Shown piece by piece: positions 54,890 through 63,600 of a stretch of DNA of 64,000 nucleotides; the stretch's first letter is position 1, and each line of letters starts with the position of its first letter. Origin of the DNA: Bacteroides sp. UBA7333 (GTDB taxonomy: Bacteria > Bacteroidota > Bacteroidia > Bacteroidales > Bacteroidaceae); contig DKPN01000018.1 of assembly GCA_002471195.1 (NCBI GenBank), forward strand, positions 27,763 through 91,762. Reading direction: 5' to 3'. The notes under the pieces are model-generated. The model saw only the letters and a program-made list of their open reading frames with translations. It made no database searches and was not told the origin of the DNA. Position numbers and translations under genes: made by a program.

Positions 54890-56851
54890 ATGAAGAGATT
54901 GGCTTGTATTGCCGTGTTAGTATGTTGCATTGTTGGAGTATCATCGCAAACTTCTATATCGTTTGCAGAGCTTTTTCGGTCGGGAGATATGACTCCTTAC
55001 ATTGGTCAAACGTTGCAACTGACCGACACACTGCACGTAAACGGCTGGGGAAGTCAACCGCGATACATGTGGGTATCCGACCACCGCATACAAAATGAAT
55101 GCGAACAGGGAAACCTGCCGAGAGAGGTCTACACGTTTTCGATTACCGATAACTCCATCAGCAACCATTTAAGGTTGGGCACCAAACTGGCTAACGTAAC
55201 CCTGAAAGTGACCACTGCCCAATATGCTACACTGGTGAATAGTGCCACTTATGCAAACCATACACGCCCTACTCTACATCAACCTATTGGCGATTATCAT
55301 TTAAAAGTATGTGGTTTTAATGTAGAGAAATTCTTTATTGGGATTGATGGATACGAAACCAAAACCATCAAGGTGATTGAAGCATTAAAAAACATTGATG
55401 CCGACATCTTTGGTTTGTGCGAAGTTGGCGAATATCCTTCGGCTATGAGCTCCATTGCTTCGAAGCTCAATAAGGCCATTGGTGCAGATATTTATGCCGC
55501 CATAGCCGATAATATTAGCGATTCGTCGGCCACCTACAGTAGGGCGGGGTTTATATACAAAAAAGATAAGGTGGTGCCTTATGGTGGATTTACAGAAGCC
55601 TCAACCGACCGTATTTACAAAAAACGAAACATCATTCAGGGCTTTGTTGAGCGCAACACCGGCGAGAAGTTTGTATTTAGCATGAACCACTTTAAAGCCA
55701 AAGATACCACCGCAGATCAATCAGAGGGAACGCGCATCACCAATGCCTCACACTTGATTGAAACCTTAAAGACTGCCGTTCCGGGTAAATATGCCGATAC
55801 CGACATCTTGGTGATGGGCGATTTAAACTCATGCACAGGCGAGATTCCTGTTAAGATGCTTTACGACGAGGGCTATAACTGCATCATGAATCGGTTTGAA
55901 CCAAACGGATATTCGATTGTGTACAGTCAAACGGTAGAGCGACTCGACCATGCATTGGCCTCCTCTAGTATGATGGCACAAATAACAGGGGCTACCACCT
56001 ATCACATCAATACCGATGAGCGAAAAGACAACACGGAACACAACATGTATCGCAGCTCCGACCACGACCCGGTCATTATCGGTCTTCGCTTAGGCAATCA
56101 TACTATAGAACCTCCTGTCGAGGGCGAACCGGTAAACATCGTTACCGACTTTAAAAATGGCTTGGCGCCCTTCACACCACAAAGCGTTGATGGCTATCAA
56201 ACGTGGTTTTCGGATGCCAACTATGGTGCACGCATAAGTGGATATGCCAACGGAAACAACAGCAATACCGACTGGTTAGTTTCGCCTGTACTCAATCTGT
56301 CCAATCATGCATTGGCTAAGCTTGAGTTCGACCATGCCATCAATTACGATAAAGACGGCAAAAAAGAAAGCTGCCAAACGCTATGGATATCAGACAACTA
56401 CAATGACGATGCTGAAACCGCCACTTGGGAGCAATTAATCATACCCAACTATCCCAATGGGATGAACTGGACTTATGCCTCATCGGGACCTATCGATATT
56501 CCTCAAAGATATTTGAAAGATAAGATACGCATCGCTTTCAAATATGGTTCAACAACCACCGAGAGCAATGCCACTTGGCAAATTACCGATTTCAGCTTAG
56601 TAGGCACTTATGCTCCAACGGATATCTCGGCCATCGAAACCTCAAATCAATACACGGTTTATGCCCTCAACAAAACGATATATGTGGTGAATCTGTGTGA
56701 TAATGCCCCTGCTAGAGTCGAAGTGTATAATAGTAATGGCAAGCTACTAGCGTCGCAGCAGATAACCGATAGGTTTGAGTTTGCTACCAACGACACGGGA
56801 GTGTATCTTGTAAAAATGGGCAATGAGGTTTATAAAGTCGTTGTCGCTTAA
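54890..56851 (+). CDS. secreted endonuclease/exonuclease/phosphatase (EEP) family enzyme with C-terminal sorting-like domain
   Basis: From the ATG at 54890 the protein is 653 residues with a signal peptide (MKRLACIAVLVCCIVGVSS); a TTG upstream is a weaker start. Residues about 20-130 form an OB-fold-like domain of the kind found in extracellular nucleases. The EEP domain (about 137-410) has KVCGFNVEKFF, DADIFGLCEVGE (metal Glu), ILVMGDLNSCTGE and the C-terminal SSDHDPVIIGL. About 430-580 is a jelly-roll-like beta domain, and the last 70 residues resemble a T9SS type A sorting domain (ARVEVYNSNGKLLASQQ; FATNDTGVYLVKMGN). It may release phosphate from extracellular DNA, given the divergent pst operon. 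Confidence 0.8.
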   Translation: MKRLACIAVLVCCIVGVSSQTSISFAELFRSGDMTPYIGQTLQLTDTLHVNGWGSQPRYMWVSDHRIQNECEQGNLPREVYTFSITDNSISNHLRLGTKLANVTLKVTTAQYATLVNSATYANHTRPTLHQPIGDYHLKVCGFNVEKFFIGIDGYETKTIKVIEALKNIDADIFGLCEVGEYPSAMSSIASKLNKAIGADIYAAIADNISDSSATYSRAGFIYKKDKVVPYGGFTEASTDRIYKKRNIIQGFVERNTGEKFVFSMNHFKAKDTTADQSEGTRITNASHLIETLKTAVPGKYADTDILVMGDLNSCTGEIPVKMLYDEGYNCIMNRFEPNGYSIVYSQTVERLDHALASSSMMAQITGATTYHINTDERKDNTEHNMYRSSDHDPVIIGLRLGNHTIEPPVEGEPVNIVTDFKNGLAPFTPQSVDGYQTWFSDANYGARISGYANGNNSNTDWLVSPVLNLSNHALAKLEFDHAINYDKDGKKESCQTLWISDNYNDDAETATWEQLIIPNYPNGMNWTYASSGPIDIPQRYLKDKIRIAFKYGSTTTESNATWQITDFSLVGTYAPTDISAIETSNQYTVYALNKTIYVVNLCDNAPARVEVYNSNGKLLASQQITDRFEFATNDTGVYLVKMGNEVYKVVVA

Positions 56852-56965
56852 GAACCTCACACTGCTCCAATATCACCTTCGATGCTTTAGGCAATAACCA
56901 AAGAGTAAGTACTATCACTGCCCAACATATCGCAGCAATGTTGATGTCGATGTTAGTTGGCAGTG

Positions 56966-57073
56966 CTGCATGGCATATGCAGTAATACCGCATCAGTATC
57001 ACATCTATGCTGCATGGCACTTGCAGTAACACTGCATGGCACTTGCAGTAACGCTGCATGGCTCATGCAGTGA
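56966..57073. repeat. 22-bp tandem repeat, about five units
   Basis: Units begin at 56966, 56988, 57010, 57032 and 57054. Units 1 and 3-5 match CTGCATGGCAcTTGCAGTAA with a few changes; unit 2 is degenerate. CTGCA and TGCAG make each unit a near-palindrome. It lies between two convergent genes. Confidence 0.85.
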
Positions 57074-57100
57074 TTTACTTCAAGGATATGATGGCGTTAA

Positions 57101-57550
57101 TCACTCCGACCAATCGGGATAAAATTCGTATTCATCGAACGATGGCTCTGCAAGTCCCGCCCGCTTAAACACTGAAACAATGCGCAATTGCTCTTTGGGC
57201 GAGATGAGTTGATTGCCTTTTTGAGCATAATAGAACAAACGCTCGCTCGAAAAGCAGCTCATCACTTGCCTTCTCACCGTGGCATATTTCACCTTAGGCA
57301 CAACGTCGAATAGCGTTTTCATGCCACGAGCATGGCGCAACAGTGCATCGCTACGAAAGTGAGCACATGCCTCTCCTGCTGCCACTCGCTCCACATAGCC
57401 GGAGGTGATGCAAAGCACAGCTTCTTTGGGTTTTACCAACTCTTCATTCATTCGTGCGGCATGACTGCGCAAGCAGCGATTGCTTTGTGCACATTGCCGG
57501 GGTGTGGCATAACAATGTGCATAGTTATAAGGGATGTCATTTATCTGCAT
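57101..57550 (-). CDS. Cys-rich conserved hypothetical protein (DUF6078-like)
   Basis: The 149-residue cytosolic-looking protein starts IPYNYAHCYATPRQCAQSNRCLRSHAA, with a Cys-x6-Cys-x5-Cys cluster that could bind metal or form disulfides, followed by KEAVLCITSGYVERVAAGEACAHF and VRRQVMSCFSSERLFYYAQKGNQLISPKEQLRI and an acidic tail (FDEYEFYPDWSE). I recognise it as probably DUF6078, a Bacteroidales family without known function, from memory. It is convergent with the EEP gene and divergent from recD2. Confidence 0.6.
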   Translation of the reverse strand: MQINDIPYNYAHCYATPRQCAQSNRCLRSHAARMNEELVKPKEAVLCITSGYVERVAAGEACAHFRSDALLRHARGMKTLFDVVPKVKYATVRRQVMSCFSSERLFYYAQKGNQLISPKEQLRIVSVFKRAGLAEPSFDEYEFYPDWSE

Positions 57551-57768
57551 CTTATATCAGTTTTTTATGATTATAAAGTCAATGGGATAATAGCTATAAG
57601 CCCCTCAAAAGTATATATTTATGTTGAATATTGGGGCTTATAACTTCAACAATATGGTATTTAAAGATTACTTTTCATTTTACATCTCGCCTCAACTTAC
57701 ATTCAGATTCATGCCGAAAGTTGGTCATGTTTGTGGCTCTGTCTATAGCACGACTGGAGGCAATGTAG

Positions 57769-57776
57769 TATCTTTG
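57769..57776 (+). promoter_or_regulatory. -7 box of recD2
   Basis: TATCTTTG followed by C fits TAnnTTTG. Transcription would start near 57783, inside the upstream open frame, which supports the ATG at 57813 as the real start. Confidence 0.5.
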
Positions 57777-57812
57777 CACCTCGAAAATCACCCCAAAACC
57801 ATACGATTGCCG

Positions 57813-59939
57813 ATGATAAAACTTCGCTGTGTAGTAGAGCATATTACTTATCAGAATACCGAAAATGGATATTCGATTATGAAAGTCAATGTAAAAGGTT
57901 ACAAAGACCCGGTTACCATTGTGGGAAGTCTGCTCGATGTGCCTGTGGGCAGTGTGTTGATATGCAATGGCGATTGGAAGGTTGATAAAAAATATGGCAG
58001 TCAGTTTGTAGTAGAGTCGTGGGAAGAGGTGATGCCTGCTACTCTTTATGGCATCGAGAAGTACTTAGGAAGCGGACTCATCAAGGGCATCGGTCCTCAG
58101 TATGCCAAGCTGATAGTAGGCAAATTTGGGCTGCAAACCATCGAAGTTATTGAAAACGAGATAGACCGACTTTATGAGGTGGCAGGCATCGGCAAGGTAC
58201 GTGTAGAGCAGATTCGCGAAAGCTGGGAGAGACAGAAGGACATTAAGAATGTGATGCTGTTTCTGCAAGGGTATGGTGTGAGCACTGCTTTTGCTGCCAA
58301 AATATATCGCCAATATGGCAAAGAGAGCATCGACAAGGTGAAAGGAAACCCATACACACTGGCCGATGATATCTGGGGCATCGGTTTTAAAACAGCCGAT
58401 GGCATTGCCACCAAGATGGGCTACGAGAAGAACGACCTGCGCCGCTGCCGAAGCGGCCTACTCTACACCCTCAATCAGCTGAGCAACGACGGACATGTGT
58501 ATAGCGAGGAAGAGCAACTGGTAAAAGCAGCAATGACTCTGCTCGAAGCAGACGAAGCGTCTATCAAAAAAGCATTGAACGATATGCTGGCAAGCGATGA
58601 CCTCAAGCAAGAGGGTGAAGCCATCTACCTCCCACCCTTTTATCATGCCGAGTGTGGCACAGCCAAGCGCCTCATCGCCTTGATGCAGGCCAACGATAAC
58701 GGCAAACGCCCCACATTGAACATCAAAGCCATCGAAAAAGAGAGTGGCATTGTGTATGACGAAGTACAGATGGATGCCATCCGCCAAGCGGTCGATTCGA
58801 AGGTAATGGTGCTTACCGGCGGTCCGGGTACAGGTAAAACCACCACCACACAAGGCATTATTGCGGCACTCAAAACTGCAGGTTTAAAGATTCTGCTGGC
58901 AGCCCCCACAGGTAGAGCAGCCAAACGCATGAGCGAGGCAACAGGGATGGAGGCTAAAACCATTCATCGACTGCTTGAGTTTAACCCGATGGATGGCTAT
59001 AAGCGCAACGACGAAAACCCATTAGAGGGCGATGCATTGATTGTAGATGAGTGTAGTATGATCGACATTATCTTAATGAACAGTCTCATGAAAGCCATTC
59101 CTCTAGGCATGAGGCTGGTGTTTGTAGGCGATATCGATCAGCTACCCAGTGTAGGAGCAGGCAATGTGCTTCGCGATATCATCGACTCACAAAAGATTCC
59201 GGTGATTCGCTTGACACGTATCTTCCGCCAAGCACAATCGAGCCGCATTGTAATGAGTGCACATGCCATCAATAAAGGAACTTTTCCGGATGTAAGCAAT
59301 GGTGCAGACACCGACTTTTTCTTCATTCAATGTGAGGATGCCGAACAAACAGCCGCCAACATTGTGCAGTTGGTCAAGAATCGTTTGCCCAAAGCGTATC
59401 ATCTACCCACCAACAACATACAGGTACTTACCCCCATGCAGCGGGGTGTGGTAGGTGCAGCCAGTCTCAACATCGCATTGCAAAAAGAAATCAACCCCAA
59501 CAAAGCCGGTTTAAATCGTGGCGGGTTCACCTATTGCAAAGGCGACCGTGTGATGCAGATTCGCAATAACTACGACAAAAAGGTGTTTAATGGCGACCTA
59601 GGTTATGTTGACAAAGTAGATATGGAAGAGCGCACACTAACTGTCGATTTTGAAGGTACGCTCGTTGAGTATGAGGTAAGCGAACTCGATGAACTGACAT
59701 TGGCTTATGCCACTACCATTCACAAATCGCAAGGTTCGGAGTATCCTATTGTAGTGATGCCGGTGCTAATGAGCCACTACGTGATGCTGCAACGCAACTT
59801 GATATACACCGGAATAACCCGCGCCAAGAAGATTTGTGTACTCATTGGCACCACCAAAGCCTTGGCCTATGCCATCCACAACATGACGGTGCTAAAGCGC
59901 AACACCAAACTAAAGGAGCGGATCAATCCGGCATTATGA
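57813..59939 (+). CDS. recD2: RecD2-type ATP-dependent DNA helicase
   Basis: RecD2 is a 5'-3' superfamily 1B helicase that acts without RecBC. From the ATG at 57813 it is 708 residues; the 64 codons upstream in frame are unlike the family and lie over a -7 box. The N-terminal OB domain (KLRCVVEHITYQNTENGYSI; TIVGSLLDVPVGSVL) is followed by the helix-hairpin-helix region (LGSGLIKGIGPQYAKLIVGKFG; NPYTLADDIWGIGFKTADGIA). The motor has Walker A LTGGPGTGKTTTT (K342), APTGRAAKRMSEATG, LIVDECSMIDIILMNSL, FVGDIDQLPSVGAG, FRQA and the C-terminal TLAYATTIHKSQGSEY and LIYTGITRAKK. All SF1 motifs are intact. Confidence 0.95.
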   Translation: MIKLRCVVEHITYQNTENGYSIMKVNVKGYKDPVTIVGSLLDVPVGSVLICNGDWKVDKKYGSQFVVESWEEVMPATLYGIEKYLGSGLIKGIGPQYAKLIVGKFGLQTIEVIENEIDRLYEVAGIGKVRVEQIRESWERQKDIKNVMLFLQGYGVSTAFAAKIYRQYGKESIDKVKGNPYTLADDIWGIGFKTADGIATKMGYEKNDLRRCRSGLLYTLNQLSNDGHVYSEEEQLVKAAMTLLEADEASIKKALNDMLASDDLKQEGEAIYLPPFYHAECGTAKRLIALMQANDNGKRPTLNIKAIEKESGIVYDEVQMDAIRQAVDSKVMVLTGGPGTGKTTTTQGIIAALKTAGLKILLAAPTGRAAKRMSEATGMEAKTIHRLLEFNPMDGYKRNDENPLEGDALIVDECSMIDIILMNSLMKAIPLGMRLVFVGDIDQLPSVGAGNVLRDIIDSQKIPVIRLTRIFRQAQSSRIVMSAHAINKGTFPDVSNGADTDFFFIQCEDAEQTAANIVQLVKNRLPKAYHLPTNNIQVLTPMQRGVVGAASLNIALQKEINPNKAGLNRGGFTYCKGDRVMQIRNNYDKKVFNGDLGYVDKVDMEERTLTVDFEGTLVEYEVSELDELTLAYATTIHKSQGSEYPIVVMPVLMSHYVMLQRNLIYTGITRAKKICVLIGTTKALAYAIHNMTVLKRNTKLKERINPAL

Positions 59940-59970
59940 GGTAAAAAAAGACTCTAGAAATGTTAGGACA

Positions 59971-60348
59971 TCAATTGGCATCGACTATAGTCTTACCAAA
60001 AGGAGTCAATGCCAAACCTGCCATTTTAAAATGTTGCAATCCAAAAGGAATACCAATAATAGTGATGCAAAGCACTACACCAAAGGCTAAATGAGTGAGG
60101 CAAATCCAAATGCCACCCACCAATATCCAGATAATATTCATCAGTATAGATAGACATCCTCCGCTGTCGGGAGTAGCAACCACCTTTTTTCCAAAAGGCC
60201 ATAAGGCAAGAGTAGCCATTTTCAACGTTTGTAAACCAAACGGAATACCGATGATAGTAATCATCAGCAGTAAACTAGAAATTAAATACTCGACTGCTGT
60301 TAATATACCGCCAAAAACAAGCCACAATAAATTTAAAAGTACATTCAT
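59971..60348 (-). CDS. YccF domain inner-membrane protein
   Basis: The 125-residue protein starts at the ATG whose last base is 60348; an ATG ten codons earlier lies upstream of the predicted transcription start, so it is not used. It contains two copies of the YccF unit: LNLLWLVFGGILTAVEYLI with MITIIGIPFGLQTLKMATLALWPFGKKV, and MNIIWILVGGIWICLTHLAFG with CITIIGIPFGLQHFKMAGLALTPFGKTI. Each copy brings about two membrane helices. The function is unknown. The neighbours are recD2 (convergent) and the giant helicase (divergent). Confidence 0.9.
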   Translation of the reverse strand: MNVLLNLLWLVFGGILTAVEYLISSLLLMITIIGIPFGLQTLKMATLALWPFGKKVVATPDSGGCLSILMNIIWILVGGIWICLTHLAFGVVLCITIIGIPFGLQHFKMAGLALTPFGKTIVDAN

Positions 60349-60375
60349 ATCTATATGTATTTTGTAGTAATATCG

Positions 60376-60383
60376 CAAAGCTA
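60376..60383 (-). promoter_or_regulatory. -7 box of the YccF gene
   Basis: TAGCTTTG on the minus strand matches TAnnTTTG and predicts transcription from about 60369, which excludes the upstream ATG at 60378. Confidence 0.55.
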
Positions 60384-60524
60384 CACATTTTTCACTTCAC
60401 AGGTTACGAAAAGATTATTATTTATTGAGGTTTTGCAATCATCGTTACTCCATAAAAAGAAGGTCGTTGTACACTAAAAATCAAAAGAACACAGTATATT
60501 TAACAAAATAACAGGTTTTATCCT

Positions 60525-60532
60525 TACATTTG
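60525..60532 (+). promoter_or_regulatory. -7 box of the exonuclease-RecQ-UvrD gene
   Basis: TACATTTG matches TAnnTTTG and gives a leader of about 90 bases to the ATG at 60630. Confidence 0.5.
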
Positions 60533-60629
60533 TGTATCATATTGGGGCTTTTAAGCTCGAATAACATAAAGATAACCATGCAAATACAAAATAGATTTAA
60601 GATTTAAAACAATTTATTATATTGAATAT

Positions 60630-63600
60630 ATGTCAATATGGAGCAGACTTATAAAAATCAAAAAAGCTGAAGATAAAAACAGTGTCACCACTAATGAAAA
60701 CAAATCTGTATCACTCAATGCCTCCAACTATACTATTATAGATGTTGAAATAGGCTTAAGTGATCGTAAAATCCATGATATAGGAGCATTACGTCACAAT
60801 GGAGAGATATTTCATAAAACCTCAAAAAAGGAATTATTTGATTTTCTTAATGACACAGACTATATCTGCGGTCATAACATTATTCATCATGACGCCAAAT
60901 ACCTATTTACCGATCAAAAGTGTAAATGGGCTTTAGTAGATACACTGTATATTTCGCCTTTACTGTTTCCAGAACGTCCTTATCATAAACTGGTGAAAGA
61001 TGACAAGCTAGTCACCGAACAGATGAATAATCCAGTAAACGACTGTGAAAAGGCAAAAGCACTATTATTAGACGAGATAGAACGTTGGTACTCGTTGTCA
61101 AGCGAAAAGCGCAGCCTCTTTGGATCGCTACTCAAAGACAAAGAAGAATTTATTGGATTCCTAAGCATGGTAAATGCCGAATATATTGATGAGGCGAAAA
61201 TACCGGAGCTGATACAAAATTTGTATATAGGAAAAATTTGTCAACATGCCGATCTTGAAATGTTGATTAAACAATATCCCTATGGATTGACATATGCGTT
61301 AGCTCTAATAGATACAACCGATTATCGTTCTATTACCCCCGGATGGGTGCTTTACAATTATCCCGAAGTAGAATTTATTGTAAAGCTACTACGCAATACC
61401 AATTGTCAGGAAGGTTGCGACTATTGCCATACGCAATTGGATGTGGTTTATAACCTAAAATCTTTTTTCGGATATGAGCAGTTCCGAACATACGAAGGAG
61501 AGCCACTACAAGAACAAGCTGTTCGATCTGCCGTGCAGGGTAAATCACTTTTGGCAATATTTCCTACAGGAGGGGGTAAGTCGCTAACATTTCAACTACC
61601 TGCACTTATGGCAGGACATGCTGTACATGGACTTACGGTAGTTATATCGCCATTGCAATCGTTGATGAAAGATCAAGTAGATAATCTGGCCGAAAGAGGT
61701 ATTACGGATGCAGTAACTATAAATGGATTACTAGACCCCATTAATAGAGCTTTTTCTATACAAAGGGTGCAAGCGGGAGAAGCGTCACTTTTGTATATAT
61801 CTCCCGAAATGCTTCGCTCAAAAACAATCGAAAAGATATTGATGGGCCGACATATAGTACGATTTGTAATTGATGAGGCACATTGCTTTTCCTCATGGGG
61901 ACAAGACTTTAGAGTAGACTATCTATACATAGGCAAATTTATCCAAAAATACCAACAAAAAAAGAGATGTAAAAATCCGATACCAGTATCTTGTTTTACC
62001 GCTACAGCGAAACAGAAAGTAGTACAAGATATCTGCGACTATTTTAAACAAACATTGAATTTAGATTTGGAGTTGTTCGCATCATCAGCCTCAAGAACAA
62101 ATCTTCATTACTCGGTTATTCATGTAGAAAGTGAAAATGATAAATATTTAAAGCTAAGAGAGCTTGTTACAGAAGCCAATTGTCCGACAATTATTTATGT
62201 ATCGCGCACCAAGCGAACAAAAGAACTAGCCGACAAGTTGACACGCGACAGTTACAAAGCACTCCCTTTCAATGGAAGGATGGAAGCTGATGAGAAAATA
62301 GCCAATCAGGATGCATTTATGACTGGTCAAGTAAGCATCATTGTGGCTACATCGGCATTTGGTATGGGAGTAGATAAAAAAGATGTGGGGCTTGTTATAC
62401 ATTATGATATTTCAGATTCGCTCGAGAATTATGTTCAAGAAGCAGGCAGAGCAGGTCGTGACCCTAGTCTTAGCGCACGTTGCTATGTATTATATAGTGA
62501 CAATGATTTAGACAAGCACTTTATACTACTCAATCAAACAAAACTGAGTATCAGTGAAATACAACAAATATGGAAGGCCATAAAAGACCTTACCAGACAA
62601 CGGATGAAAATTAATTGTTCTGCTTTGGAAATTGCTCGACAAGCAGGTTGGGATGATTCTGTATTTGACATTGAGACTCGTGTTCGGACAGCTTTATCTT
62701 CTTTAGAACAAAGTGGATACTTGATAAGAGGAAACAATGTACCTCATGTATATGCCACGGGTATCACAGTAAAAAACATGGACGAAGCAAGAAAATGCTT
62801 AACTGCATCAATTCTCTTTGGCAGTGACGAAATAGAAAAGGCAGTACGCATCATCAAATCATTAATATCACAAAAAAACATAGCAAAAGCACAAGATTCA
62901 GAAGCTGAATCACGAGTTGACTACCTAGCAGATACTTTAGGAGTAAGCAAAAAAGAAGTAATATCTGTGGTAGAACGAATGAGACAAGAGGGAATATTAG
63001 CAGATAGTAAAGATATATCTGCCTACTTGCTTGATGTGGGCGATTCGGAACGAAAATCACAAATGCTTCTCGAACGTTTTGCAAAACTAGAACAGTATAT
63101 TCTTAAGAATATTCCAGATGATTCTTTACGAATATCATGTAAACAACTCAATGAAAATGCAGTAAACGAAGGCATCAACACATCAAAAGAAAAAGATATC
63201 CGAACACTACTCTATTTTTTATCTGTTAAGGGATATACCCGAAAAAAAGAGGATGCTGTTCATAATATAGAAATAAATCGACTAGCAAGTCTGGAGGCAA
63301 CAATCAACCGTTTTGAAAAACGATTGGAAATAAGTCGTTTTGCAGTAGAATGGCTATTTAAGTTGGCTTCAGACAAAGAAAAAACAACTTCAGTCAATAA
63401 AGCTATTCAGTTTTCGGTAGTAGAACTTCTCAATAAAATAAAGTCAAACACTCACTCACTTTTCGCCCAACTTGATAACATTCAGTTAGAGGATGTAGAA
63501 GAAGCACTTCTCTACTTATCAAAAATTGGCGCTCTAAAACTTGAAGGTGGGTTCTTAGTGCTTTATAATGCTATGAATATCCAAAGAATAAAGGATAACA

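Noticed and set aside
56966..57073. CRISPR array
   Set aside because: The 22-bp units are directly abutting with no unique spacers, the units are near-palindromes, and no cas genes are in the window.
57621..57812. Longer N-terminus for recD2
   Set aside because: The extra 64 codons do not fit the family and lie over an exact -7 box; the ATG at 57813 begins the conserved OB domain.
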